Of a stretch of 18,976 nucleotides of DNA, positions 1 through 7,483 are shown in pieces. How positions within the stretch are numbered: position 1 is the first letter of the stretch; each line of letters opens with the position of its first letter. The stretch spans positions 1 through 18,976 of the forward strand of contig JAPOYQ010000755.1 in the NCBI GenBank assembly GCA_026706505.1, given 5' to 3'. The position numbers and the translations under genes are program-made. A model generated the notes under the pieces. That model did no database searches. It saw only the letters and a list, made by a program, of their open reading frames with translations, and had not been told where the DNA came from. Origin of the DNA: Gemmatimonadota bacterium. GTDB lineage: Bacteria; Latescibacterota; UBA2968; UBA8231.

Positions 1-214
1 GCCCCGGGGCACGTGCGGAGCGCGCAGACCGAGTTTAAGACGCAAGTGCCCAATCGCGAGGACTTGGACTGGAGGGGAGATCTAGGTTGTCGGCCCGGCG
101 GGCAGTGCGCTGGTGATGGACAGCCGGATATGGCATTCGACTGCGGCGGACCCTAACCCGGAGCCGAGGGGGAGGTGGATGCGTTTCGGGGGTGAGGGAG
201 AGTCCGAGTATTTG
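1..214. other. No recognisable gene
   Basis: This GC-rich stretch follows the stop codon of the CoiA-like gene. The plus-strand frame from base 1 stays open to a TAA at 154-156 (51 codons). It shows no motif I know, and an open run of that length is not unusual at this GC content. It could be the tail of a plus-strand gene cut by the window edge, but nothing supports that. I see no RNA gene, terminator hairpin or clear repeat here. Confidence 0.4.
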
Positions 215-1240
215 TCAAATCATTCTGAAATAGAAACTTTTTCGTAACTCAACTCCGGCAGCCTCTATCTTTTTGTATGCGACATCGAATACGAACTTCT
301 GCAACTCCGACGATTGTTCATCAGCTCCTATGCCGTCAAGCAGGCAGGCTGTGTCTTCCCAAATCGGACCTAGATGGGCATGGATTGTTCCCCAGCGTGT
401 ATCGAAACTAAAATTCCAAGGTTCTTGGAGATTATACTGGCGGAATCCGAGTTCGCATAATATTATGGCATTAGCAAATACTTTTTCTTGTTTGCTTAGG
501 GACATCGGGCTCCCATATTTGTCTATCTCCCAACGATATAATTTTTTGCTTTCGGCTGGAGTACGGGTATTTAGACGATGCAATTCAGTTTCTACTAACT
601 GACGCTGTTTTTTTCTTCTTTCTTCTCTGAATAGATGCTGTCTCTCCCACTTTTCTTCTCTGAACAGACGTTGTTTTTCCCTCTCTGCTTCTATTAGCTG
701 ACGCTGTTTTTCCCTCTTCTCCTTCATCTCCTGCCGTTGTTTTTCCCTCTTCTCCTCCTCTTTACATTTCTCACAGATCTTCGTTTTAGTATTCAAGGCC
801 TTGGGAATAACAATTTGCTTTTCAAGCTCTTTAAGCTGGCAGAAGTCGTCTAGCTCCAAGATAAAGACAGGATGCCCCGCAGCCTTGTATCGTGCTTCTG
901 TTTCCGGCTCCAAAGCATGTTCAACAACAACTTCAATAATGAGATAACAGTTACTATTTTTTCTGATAAATACAATATCAGATCGTGTGTTATCAACAAC
1001 AGATTTTTCCAGTATCACATCAGAGCAACTCGAAGCAATATCTCCTGATATGTAATTATTCTCGCAAGTATCGCAAGATAGGTGTATGAAGTAAGGCTGT
1101 TCGTTTTTTTGAGCAAACTTAAAACCCTGTTCAATCAGGTGCTTGGCTTGTTTGTGCAGTACACTTTCCCAAGAACAACCCCCTTGTGCCGCCTTATGCG
1201 CGAAGTGCCATTCTCTTTTTTCTCCCTGACGGCATACCAT
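215..1240 (-). CDS. CoiA-like (competence-type) nuclease with hendecad coiled coil
   Basis: This resembles the CoiA-like family: an N-terminal zinc/His motif, then a PD-(D/E)XK-like nuclease core. Visible from the first ATG are the HFAH motif (residues 12-15), a CSWESVLHK segment typical of the family (22-30), Cys56/Cys59, a core with SDIV (Asp88) followed by IIEVVVEH (Glu103), and a second CEKC pair (156-159). Five 11-residue repeats rich in Arg, Gln, Glu and Lys follow (about 164-220), then an unrecognised C-terminal domain. The first ATG is probably not the true N terminus. The same frame is open to a stop at 1460-1462, and the residues just upstream of Met1 encode the family's CxxC half (YHCTGCNKP) and a DETGEIVHI stretch, yet no ATG, GTG or TTG exists there. 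The gene is much more AT-rich than the suf region, which suggests transfer. A nuclease role is inferred from the family; activity is uncertain because the lysine expected after the Glu is not evident. Confidence 0.7.
   Translation of the reverse strand: MVCRQGEKREWHFAHKAAQGGCSWESVLHKQAKHLIEQGFKFAQKNEQPYFIHLSCDTCENNYISGDIASSCSDVILEKSVVDNTRSDIVFIRKNSNCYLIIEVVVEHALEPETEARYKAAGHPVFILELDDFCQLKELEKQIVIPKALNTKTKICEKCKEEEKREKQRQEMKEKREKQRQLIEAEREKQRLFREEKWERQHLFREERRKKQRQLVETELHRLNTRTPAESKKLYRWEIDKYGSPMSLSKQEKVFANAIILCELGFRQYNLQEPWNFSFDTRWGTIHAHLGPIWEDTACLLDGIGADEQSSELQKFVFDVAYKKIEAAGVELRKSFYFRMI
601..765 (-). repeat. 33-base tandem repeat, five copies, coding
   Basis: On the plus strand, variants of gacgctgttttt begin at 601, 634, 667, 700 and 733, an exact 33-base period. 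On the coding strand this gives five 11-residue units of the type REKQRQ followed by hydrophobic and Glu residues. Eleven residues is the hendecad period of a right-handed or nearly straight coiled coil. The copies differ at many positions, so this is an old or selected repeat rather than a recent expansion. Confidence 0.85.
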
Positions 1241-1347
1241 TGGCTTATTACAGCCTGTACAATGGTAGGAATGATCTTTTTCTGCGTCACTGATGTGTAC
1301 TATTTCCCCGGTTTCGTCAGTGGCATAGGGGTAGGCATCATAATACT

Positions 1348-1422
1348 TTATTCGATAGGCAGTTTGCGAGCGCCCCTGTTGTCGAAGATGTTCATGTCGG
1401 CGAGAAACTGTAATTCCGACAA
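1348..1422 (-). pseudogene. DUF5615 (Mut7-C-like toxin) 5' remnant
   Basis: Ten bases beyond the stop of the DUF433 gene, a TTG codon (1420-1422) opens a 24-residue frame that starts LSELQFLADMNI and ends at a TAA (1348-1350). LADMNI matches the N terminus expected for DUF5615 PIN-like proteins, which commonly sit directly downstream of DUF433 genes as the toxin partner. After these dozen residues the similarity stops and the sequence runs, one frame over, into the CoiA-like reading frame. I read this as a toxin gene truncated by a deletion. The match is short, so the alternative is that ATG 1393-1395 is the start of the CoiA-like gene followed by a frameshift. Confidence 0.45.
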
Positions 1423-1431
1423 GATTTTCGC

Positions 1432-1679
1432 TTACGATGTTGGCGTTAATTGAATCTGATCAGAAACGACCCACGCCGCATATCTTATGGACTGACGAAC
1501 GTCTTCTTCTTCGAGTTCTGGATACGCCTCCAACACTTCTGGGATGGACTTACCCCAGCCAGCATTTTGAGTATCACGCTTATGGTGATCCTCATGCCCC
1601 GAATAGTGGGTTGTCCTAAGCAGATTTTGGGATTGATCGTTATGCGGTCGAGTTCTTTCAACGGATGTCTCCTATCCAT
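1432..1679 (-). pseudogene. DUF433 antitoxin-like gene with one-base frameshift
   Basis: From ATG 1677-1679 the frame reads MDRRHPLKELDRITINPKIC and then GQPTIRGMRITISVILKMLAG, the classic DUF433 (VapB45-like) N-terminal half. The same frame then becomes meaningless. In the next frame the family's C-terminal half continues as GKSIPEVLEAYPELEEEDV and RQSIRYAAW, ending at TAA 1432-1434. The shift maps to a run of four G on the coding strand; adding one G restores an 82-residue protein of normal family length. The gene begins 16 bases after the rrf2 stop and lacks a good ribosome binding site. DUF433 proteins are winged-helix-like antitoxins usually paired with DUF5615. This may be real decay or a homopolymer assembly error. 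Confidence 0.8.
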
Positions 1680-1695
1680 TGAAAAGTGTAAAACT

Positions 1696-2154
1696 TTAAG
1701 CCGATATATCGAGCAGGGCCTCTTCGTCGGCGAGGGCGTAGCCTTGTTCCAGCAGGTCGGCGAGGGTTGTGCGCGATAAAATTTGATCGACGGCCTGCTG
1801 TACTTGCCCCCACAGCGCGCGCACTGAACACGCGGTGAGCGAGTGCGTGCAGCAATCTGCGCTGCCGGCAAAGTGATCGCAGAAATCGTCGTCAAAGAGG
1901 CGACCACCTAGCGTGTCGAGCGCGTCGGCCACGGCGATTTGGTGGGGGGGCTTGGCGAGGGCGTAGCCGCCTTGCTGGCCGCGGGCGCTTGCCACAAAGC
2001 CGCCTTGCCGAAGAATGCGCAAGAGCTTGGCGACGTTGTGATGGGTGATGCCCTCGGCTTGGCTGATTTCCGGGATGGTCAGGCTGCCGGGGGCCTGGCG
2101 AGCCAGTTGCAAGAGGCAGCGCAAGCCGTATTCTTCGCTCGAGTTGAGTTTCAT
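1696..2154 (-). CDS. Rrf2-family Fe-S-responsive regulator of the suf operon
   Basis: The product is a 152-residue Rrf2-family transcription factor. The start is placed at ATG 2152-2154 because MKLNSSEEYGLRCLLQLA is the standard family N terminus; an upstream in-frame extension would overlap sufT and has no similarity. The winged helix spans about residues 1-70, with GQQGGYALAKPP (59-70) forming the wing. Cys92, Cys101, Cys102 and Cys109 lie in the loop where IscR, NsrR and SUF-linked Rrf2 proteins bind a [2Fe-2S] or [4Fe-4S] cluster. The CC...CSVRALW spacing resembles the SUF assembly regulator subfamily. The start lies 2 bases beyond the sufT stop, so translation is probably coupled. By analogy it senses Fe-S status and feeds back on suf transcription; the operator is not identified. 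Confidence 0.9.
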   Translation of the reverse strand: MKLNSSEEYGLRCLLQLARQAPGSLTIPEISQAEGITHHNVAKLLRILRQGGFVASARGQQGGYALAKPPHQIAVADALDTLGGRLFDDDFCDHFAGSADCCTHSLTACSVRALWGQVQQAVDQILSRTTLADLLEQGYALADEEALLDISA

Positions 2155-2156
2155 GA

Positions 2157-2495
2157 TTACATCATGCCTAGTTCGAGTTTGGCCCCTTCGGTCATCATGT
2201 CGATCGTCCACGGCGGATCCCACACGACCTCGACCAGGGCTGTGGCGATGCCCGGGACATGGGACTTGATTTTGTGTTCGATTTCCGGCGGCAGCGTGCC
2301 GGCTACCGGACAGGCGGGCGAGGTCAAGGTCATGGTCACGTGGACGTCCTGCGAGTCGCTGACCTCAACGTCGTAGATCAGGCCGAGGGCAAAGATATCG
2401 ACCGGAATCTCGGGATCGTAGCAGGTCTTGAGCACGGCCACGACTTTGGCCTCGGTAGAATCGGGGGGAAAGGTTTTCTCGTGCAACAGTTCCAT
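2157..2495 (-). CDS. sufT: SufT / MIP18 (DUF59) family Fe-S assembly protein
   Basis: This 112-residue protein of the MIP18/DUF59 family helps mature Fe-S proteins downstream of the SufBCD scaffold. Diagnostic segments are CYDPEIPVDIFALGLIYDV (25-43), the MTLTSPACPVA loop with the conserved Cys62, and VWDPPWTIDMMTEGAKLELG (91-110). An AAGGAG ribosome binding site precedes ATG 2493-2495. It lies 32 bases after sufU and is followed 2 bases later by rrf2. PaaD and SufT are both DUF59 proteins; the short single-domain form and its place in the suf operon favour SufT. Its exact biochemical step is not settled for the family. Confidence 0.93.
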   Translation of the reverse strand: MELLHEKTFPPDSTEAKVVAVLKTCYDPEIPVDIFALGLIYDVEVSDSQDVHVTMTLTSPACPVAGTLPPEIEHKIKSHVPGIATALVEVVWDPPWTIDMMTEGAKLELGMM

Positions 2496-2527
2496 GGAGG
2501 ACTCCTTTTAGCGGTTAGTTACACGTC

Positions 2528-2980
2528 CTATTCGGTGGATACGGGCGACGAGTCTTGTTCTATGGCCGCTTTGGCGGCGTGCCAAGCGAGGGTCGCGCAC
2601 TTGACGCGCATGGGGAACTCGCGCACCCCTGCGAAGACGGCCATCTTGCCCAAGGCTTGGTGATCAACGGGCGCGTCTGGTTCCGCAGTCACCATCTGCT
2701 GGAACTGCTCAAACAGCTCGACTGCCTCGTCGGGACGCTTGCCCTTGAGGGCGGCGGTCATCAGGGAAGCCGAGGCTTTGGAAATGGCGCAACCCGACCC
2801 GTCAAAGCTGATGTCGGCAATCCGTTCGTCGGCCACGTGGAGATAGATCTGCAGGTGATCGCCACACAGGGGATTGTGGCCCTCTTGCATGCGATTGGCC
2901 TCGGGCAACTTGCCGAAGTTGCGCGGATTTTTGTTGTGATCAAGGATGATCTGCTGGTACAGTTCGCGGAGCTCAGTCAT
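2528..2980 (-). CDS. sufU: SufU sulfur-transfer partner of SufS
   Basis: This 150-residue IscU-fold protein of the SufU subgroup is a zinc-dependent sulfurtransferase that takes persulfide from SufS. Ligand positions are visible: Cys39 and Asp41 (NPLCGD), Cys64 (SGCAISKASAS) and Cys128 (RVKCATLAW). The insertion between the second and third cysteines (about residues 82-112) is typical of SufU and absent from IscU. It lies downstream of sufS in the same operon with a 44-base gap. No sufE or sufA is visible, which fits the SufU-type branch of the pathway. AAGG occurs about 9-12 bases before the ATG. Confidence 0.95.
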   Translation of the reverse strand: MTELRELYQQIILDHNKNPRNFGKLPEANRMQEGHNPLCGDHLQIYLHVADERIADISFDGSGCAISKASASLMTAALKGKRPDEAVELFEQFQQMVTAEPDAPVDHQALGKMAVFAGVREFPMRVKCATLAWHAAKAAIEQDSSPVSTE

Positions 2981-3024
2981 CGTTGAAATACCTTGTTGAT
3001 GTTGTATAAATCTTTATCCACTCC

Positions 3025-4254
3025 TCACCCGCCAAATACCTTCTTGACCTTGTGTAACGCCGCGACTAGGGCGTCAATTTCCGTGCGCGTGTTGTAAAAA
3101 GCCAACGAGGCGCGCACCGTAGCGGGCACTTGGTAAAACTGCATGGTTGGCTGGGCGCAGTGGTGGCCAGCGCGCACGGCAATGCCCTCGGCGTCGAGCA
3201 CGGTGCCGATGTCGTGTGGGTGGATGTCGCCGAGGGTGAAGGAGATCACGGCCACGCGCTCGCGGGCCGTGCCAATCAGGCGTAGTCCCGAAACGTCGGC
3301 GAGGGCTGCGTCTGCGTACGCGAGCAAGTCGGCCTCGTACGCGGCGACCTGCTCGCGGCCCACGGAGTTGACGTAATCAATGGCGGTCTCCAAGCCAGTG
3401 ACGCCGGCGATGTGCGGCGTGCCGGCCTCAAAGCGCATCGGTGGGGGAGCGTACGTGGTGCCGGCAAAGCTCACCTTTTCGATCATGGAGCCGCCGCCTT
3501 CATAGGGCGGCATGGCGTGTAAAAGGGCCTGCTTGCCGTAGAGCACGCCGATGCCGGTGGGGCCGAAGAGCTTGTGCCCGGAAAAGGCGTAGAAGTCGCA
3601 GTCGAGGTCTTGCACATCCACCGGCAGGTGAGGCACTCCTTGCGCTCCATCGACGACGACGACTGCGCCGTGCTGATGAGCCAAGGCGACGATTTCCTTT
3701 ACCGGCAGGATGGTGCCGAGGGCGTTGGAAGCGTGGGCGATGGCGACGATGCGGGTGCGCTCAGTGAGCAGCTTTTCGTATTCGTCGAAGAGGAACTCGC
3801 CCCTCTCGCTGATGGGCACTACCCGCAGGTGCGCGCCCTTTTCCTCGCATAGCAGTTGCCACGGCACGATGTTGGAGTGGTGCTCTAGCTGCGAGACAAT
3901 GATCTCGTCGTCGGGGCCTAGCTGCGATCGACCGTAGCTGTGGGCGACGAGATTGAGCGCTTCGGTGGTGCCGCGCACGAAGACGACCTCGCTGCTCTCG
4001 CGGGCGTTGATGAATTGGCCGACTCGACCGCGCGCGCGTTCGTAGGCAAAGGTCGCCTGTTGGCTGAGGAAGTGGACGCCGCGATGGATGTTGGCGTTTT
4101 CGCGGGCGTAGTAGCGCTGGAGCGCGTAGATGACCGTCAGCGGCTTTTGGGTAGTCGCGCCGTTGTCGAAATAGACGAGATCCTTGCTGCGGATTTTCTC
4201 GCCGAGTACGGGGAAATCGCGGCGGACTTTGGCGATGTCAAAGGAAGCGGTCAT
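3025..4254 (-). CDS. sufS: SufS group II cysteine desulfurase
   Basis: This PLP enzyme of 409 residues removes sulfur from L-cysteine to give alanine and an enzyme persulfide for SufU. Key residues: SQLEHHSNIVPW (121-132) with the PLP-stacking His, VDGAQGVPHL (201-210) with the PLP aspartate, FYAFSGHKLFGPTG (221-234) with Schiff-base Lys228, and RAGHHCAQP (361-369) with catalytic Cys366 in the short loop typical of group II. The start is set at ATG 4252-4254, which overlaps the sufD stop as ATGA. The frame is open a further 70 codons upstream, but that part is a Pro/Arg-rich shadow of sufD. Length and motif order are normal for SufS. Confidence 0.97.
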   Translation of the reverse strand: MTASFDIAKVRRDFPVLGEKIRSKDLVYFDNGATTQKPLTVIYALQRYYARENANIHRGVHFLSQQATFAYERARGRVGQFINARESSEVVFVRGTTEALNLVAHSYGRSQLGPDDEIIVSQLEHHSNIVPWQLLCEEKGAHLRVVPISERGEFLFDEYEKLLTERTRIVAIAHASNALGTILPVKEIVALAHQHGAVVVVDGAQGVPHLPVDVQDLDCDFYAFSGHKLFGPTGIGVLYGKQALLHAMPPYEGGGSMIEKVSFAGTTYAPPPMRFEAGTPHIAGVTGLETAIDYVNSVGREQVAAYEADLLAYADAALADVSGLRLIGTARERVAVISFTLGDIHPHDIGTVLDAEGIAVRAGHHCAQPTMQFYQVPATVRASLAFYNTRTEIDALVAALHKVKKVFGG

Positions 4255-5543
4255 GGGGCAACTGCGGCGGCGGCTTGATCTAGCCGGTGATCGACTAGTC
4301 GGTCGAGTTGGTCTTTGAGGGCAGGGACGCGCACGCGGTCGAGAACCTCGCCGGCAAAAGCGCGCGTCAGCACCCGGACAGCTTCTTGGTGGCCAATGCC
4401 ACGGGAGCGCAGGTAAAAGAGGGCGTCTTCGTCGAGCTGGCCAATGGTAGCTCCGTGCGAACACTTGACGTCGTCGGCGTAGATTTCGAGTTGGGGCTTG
4501 GTGTTTATTTGGGCCGTCTCCGAGAGCAGGAGGTTTTGGTTGGCTTGGTAGGCGTCGGTTTTTTGCGCGGCTTGGTGAACGTGGATCTTGCCGCGGAAGA
4601 CGCCGGTGGCTCGGCCGCCGAGAATGCCCTTGTAGAACTCGTGGCTTTGGCAGTGCGGCTGGGCGTGTTCGATGAGCGTGTGGTTATCGACGTGTTGCGC
4701 CCCGTCTTCGATGTAGAGGCCGTTGAGAGTGGAGTCAACGCCTTCGCCTTCTAGCGCGGTGTGGACGTGATGGCGGGTCAGGCGTCCTCCCAAGGTGATG
4801 GCGGTCGAGCGGAATTGGGCGGCGCGTTCCTCGCGGACGTGGGTCGCTGCGATGTGGAAGGCGGCGGTGGATTCGCGCTGGACTCGGTAGTGGTCGAGCA
4901 CGGCGTTGGGGCCGACGAAGAATTCGCTGACGCTGTTGGTCAGATACGGTTCCGAATCCAAGCCGACGTAGCTTTCGACTATAGTCGCTTGGGCGTTGGC
5001 TTCGGCGACTACGAGGACGCGCGGATGGGAAACGACGTTGGCGCGTTGGCCGGTGGAGACAAAGAGCAAATGGATGGGTTGCTCGACGACGGTTCCCGAG
5101 GGCAGATAAACGACCGCACCGTCTTGTAGGAAGGCGGTGTTGAGCGCGGTGAATGCCTCGTTCTCGGTAGCGGCAACTTGGCCTAGGGAGTCCGAGACTA
5201 GGTCGCCGTTTGCGGCGATGGCGTCGCCTAAGCGCTCGACGCGCACACCGGCGGATAGGCCATTGAGATGAGAATGCGCAGGAGCAAAGTGGCCATCGAC
5301 AAAGACCAGCCCGTTGAGGCCGTAGCGGTAGTCGTCGAGAACGGCAGGTACGGACGCAGACGCGGCTAGCTCGAAGTTGACCCGAGTCAGCGGGCCGATG
5401 TTGGTAAAAGCCCACTCCTCGTCTTTGGTCGTGGGAAAGCCAGCGTCGGCGAAGTGCTCAATGGCCTTTTGCCGCAGCGACAGCAACTCATCTTTACCGA
5501 CGAGGTCGTTAAAGCAGGACTGATAATGGGCGACGCCGTTCAT
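4251..5543 (-). CDS. sufD: SufD, Fe-S scaffold complex subunit
   Basis: SufD of 430 residues partners SufB and the ATPase SufC in the SufBC2D scaffold where clusters are built. The N-terminal helical segment carries [17 protein letters not shown] (36-52), the usual SufD signature. A right-handed beta-helix core follows, and then the C-terminal motif [20 protein letters not shown] with Cys361 and His363, the residues corresponding to the functional His of E. coli SufD. It overlaps sufC upstream (5540-5543) and sufS downstream (4251-4254) by ATGA, so the three are probably translationally coupled. The last residues (Ala-rich tail) are not conserved. Confidence 0.97.
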   Translation of the reverse strand: MNGVAHYQSCFNDLVGKDELLSLRQKAIEHFADAGFPTTKDEEWAFTNIGPLTRVNFELAASASVPAVLDDYRYGLNGLVFVDGHFAPAHSHLNGLSAGVRVERLGDAIAANGDLVSDSLGQVAATENEAFTALNTAFLQDGAVVYLPSGTVVEQPIHLLFVSTGQRANVVSHPRVLVVAEANAQATIVESYVGLDSEPYLTNSVSEFFVGPNAVLDHYRVQRESTAAFHIAATHVREERAAQFRSTAITLGGRLTRHHVHTALEGEGVDSTLNGLYIEDGAQHVDNHTLIEHAQPHCQSHEFYKGILGGRATGVFRGKIHVHQAAQKTDAYQANQNLLLSETAQINTKPQLEIYADDVKCSHGATIGQLDEDALFYLRSRGIGHQEAVRVLTRAFAGEVLDRVRVPALKDQLDRLVDHRLDQAAAAVAP

Positions 5544-6289
5544 TGGACCGGCTCCTTGACCCAGTCGTAACCCTTTTCCTCTAGCGTCAGCGCCAGTTCC
5601 TTGCCGCCCGACTGGACGATGCGCCCCTCGTAGAGCACGTGGACGAAATCGGGGACTATGTAGTTGAGGAGGCGCTGGTAGTGCGTGACGACGACGACGG
5701 CTTTGTCTGGGGCGTGGAGCTCATTGACGCCTTGGGCGACGATCCGCAGTGCGTCGATGTCGAGGCCGGAGTCGGTCTCGTCGAGGATCGACAGCTTGGG
5801 TTCCAATACGGCCATCTGCAAAATTTCGTGGCGCTTTTTCTCGCCGCCGGAAAAGCCTTCGTTGACCGACCGCTTGAGGAAGCTCTCGTCCATTTCCACC
5901 AAGGCGAGCTTTTCGCGGATCAGGCCGAGGAAGTCGAAGGCGTCGAGTTCTTCTTCGCCGCGTTGCTTGCGGAGTTCGTTGTAGCTTTGGCGGAGGAAGT
6001 ACGTGGAGTTGACGCCGGGGATTTCCACTGGGTACTGAAAGGCGAGGAACAGCCCGGCACACGCCCGCTCTTCTGGCGCGAGTTCTAGCAGGTCTTGGCC
6101 GCAGTACGTGGCCGAGCCTTCGGTGATGTCGTAGCCCTCGCGTCCGGCTAAGACTTGCGCGAGGGTGCTTTTGCCCGAGCCGTTGGGGCCCATAATGGCG
6201 TGGATTTCGCCGGGTTCTACTTCTAGCGAGACACCGCGCAGGATGGGGGTGTCTTCAACGGCGACGTGGAGGTTTTCGATGTGGAGCAT
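5540..6289 (-). CDS. sufC: SufC, ABC-type ATPase of the SUF scaffold
   Basis: SufC, 249 residues, is a soluble ABC ATPase that drives conformational changes of SufBC2D. Walker A is GPNGSGKST (34-42), the Q-loop is around FQYP (84-87), the ABC signature is FSGGEKKR (146-153) followed by the SufC-typical HEILQMA, Walker B is [12 protein letters not shown] (166-177) and the switch His is His203. There are no membrane segments. The start has only a weak purine-rich site. Unlike most suf operons, sufB is not adjacent: a Uma2 gene and 141 noncoding bases lie upstream, so sufC may need its own promoter. Confidence 0.98.
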   Translation of the reverse strand: MLHIENLHVAVEDTPILRGVSLEVEPGEIHAIMGPNGSGKSTLAQVLAGREGYDITEGSATYCGQDLLELAPEERACAGLFLAFQYPVEIPGVNSTYFLRQSYNELRKQRGEEELDAFDFLGLIREKLALVEMDESFLKRSVNEGFSGGEKKRHEILQMAVLEPKLSILDETDSGLDIDALRIVAQGVNELHAPDKAVVVVTHYQRLLNYIVPDFVHVLYEGRIVQSGGKELALTLEEKGYDWVKEPVQ

Positions 6290-6358
6290 AGGACGCTTTC
6301 TACTAAGGTTTGATTTTGGGTGGATAAATGTAGCTCTTCTTTGAGCCTAAGTTGATGG

Positions 6359-6371
6359 ACTTGTCAAGTTT
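6359..6371 (-). promoter_or_regulatory. Palindrome and -35-like element upstream of sufC
   Basis: An 11-base palindrome, acttgtcaagt (6359-6369), lies in the 141-base gap between the Uma2 gene and sufC. Read on the minus strand it contains TTGACA, a perfect -35 hexamer. No good -10 hexamer lies 16-19 bases downstream, so a simple sigma-70 promoter is not demonstrated. The 9-base string gtcaagttt (6363-6371) recurs at 9003-9011, in the putative promoter upstream of sufB. It may therefore mark a separate sufC promoter or a regulator site. Confidence 0.3.
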
Positions 6372-6430
6372 ATGTATCAAACACCATCGTCTGTTGTTGT
6401 GGCCGCATTTTATTCAAAATCAATGCCAAG

Positions 6431-7423
6431 CTAGGCCCTATTCTCTCGCACTCGGCGAAGCAGTTCATCGGCGTTGTGGGATGTTACGATCCAGCCGCCC
6501 ACATGCGTCAGGTTTTCACCCGACACGTCTGCGAGCAACGACGCCAAATCCTTGGCCACATTCTCGCCAAACCGCAGTGCCGCTTGCTGACACAACAAAG
6601 CTCGTTTGCCTTCTTCACGGTGCATTCGCAAGCGCGGCGTACCTTCAGGACCAGCCGTGCCCAAACGCGCCGTTAGTGCACGCGCCACCCGCAACAGTGC
6701 CGCTGTGGTCTCCGACGACCACCCCAATCGCTCGTTGAGTGCCCGGTGTATTTCCGCCGCCGTCCAACCCGCTAACGCACGGCTCGCCGCGACTTCGCGA
6801 TATTGACTGCCTTCCAATACATAGATCGTCAACCGAGGCTTGCCGGCCCGTCGGCTAGGCGTGTACGCCTCGGGGACTTCGACCCACACTTCGGGAAAAC
6901 CCCACAACGCATACTGATGCAGCTTCCCCCGCCGAATGTCGGTCGTATGATCAACTTCCAACACCACATCGGGCAAGGTGTGAAAGCCCAACTTCAACCC
7001 GTCCTTGTCGGGCAATCGAGCCGACTGGGGACGCAAGTAAAGGCACTGATCGGGACGCATGACGACCCGAGGGACGCCTTCGGCATTTGCATCCCAGATG
7101 CTGACCGTGCCAAAGGGGACAAAGTGCGCCCCGCACTCATCGGCGATTTGTTGAACTAGTTGCATCAAGTAGGGCGCGGGCAGTTCGTGATCCCCGCTGA
7201 CTCTGGGCTCGTCTGCCACGACGATGAGGGTTTCGGTGGGACCATACCAATACTCATAGCGGCCTTCGTACTCTTCTAGTTCGGACAGGGACATTTTGTA
7301 GGCGCGGCAGCCGGGAAACTCCAACCGCTCGCCATTGGGCAACACGATGACGGGCACCTCTTCTTCAGCTAGGCCAACCGCCTCGGCCGAGGTTCTCTCT
7401 TGGTATGGGATGGTGCTGGACAT
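6431..7423 (-). CDS. Uma2/DUF820 family putative endonuclease inserted in suf operon
   Basis: This protein of 330 residues carries a Uma2 (DUF820) PD-(D/E)XK nuclease-fold core. The fold motif is seen as PDVVLEVDHTTD (151-162) and RRGKLHQYALWGFPEVWVEV (164-183), giving Asp152, Glu156 and Lys167 as candidate catalytic residues. The N-terminal 60 residues include a segment on growth or shape of the domain that I do not recognise. The C terminus (about 265-330) has a helical tail with a KRALLCQQAALRFG stretch, like tails found on Rpn/DUF4351-type proteins; such a tail makes it longer than the usual Uma2 protein. Start ATG 7421-7423 has an AGAGG site. It separates sufB from sufC by about 1.2 kb. 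The biological role of Uma2 proteins is unclear; they often occur in many copies per genome and are thought to be mobile. Confidence 0.85.
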   Translation of the reverse strand: MSSTIPYQERTSAEAVGLAEEEVPVIVLPNGERLEFPGCRAYKMSLSELEEYEGRYEYWYGPTETLIVVADEPRVSGDHELPAPYLMQLVQQIADECGAHFVPFGTVSIWDANAEGVPRVVMRPDQCLYLRPQSARLPDKDGLKLGFHTLPDVVLEVDHTTDIRRGKLHQYALWGFPEVWVEVPEAYTPSRRAGKPRLTIYVLEGSQYREVAASRALAGWTAAEIHRALNERLGWSSETTAALLRVARALTARLGTAGPEGTPRLRMHREEGKRALLCQQAALRFGENVAKDLASLLADVSGENLTHVGGWIVTSHNADELLRRVRENRA

Positions 7424-7483
7424 GGTTCAACCTCTTATGGCTTTGGTCAGGGGCGATCCACAACGAATTAAGGTCTGACTCAT

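Noticed and set aside
1..156. Open plus-strand frame at window start
   Set aside because: Could be a gene tail but only 51 codons, without recognisable residues.
1437..1619. Plus-strand 60-residue frame
   Set aside because: Antisense of the DUF433 gene; no motif or ribosome binding site.
1682..1697. aaagtgtaaaacttt palindrome after rrf2
   Set aside because: Five A/T-mostly pairs only, too weak for a terminator, and it sits directly before the DUF433 start.
1485..1907. Minus-strand 140-residue frame overlapping rrf2 and DUF433
   Set aside because: Its first half is an out-of-frame shadow of rrf2; only the part from ATG 1679 (DUF433) is real, and it is frameshifted.
4255..4464. 70-codon N-terminal extension of sufS
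   Set aside because: Pro/Arg-rich shadow inside sufD; family N terminus and the ATGA overlap place the start at 4254.
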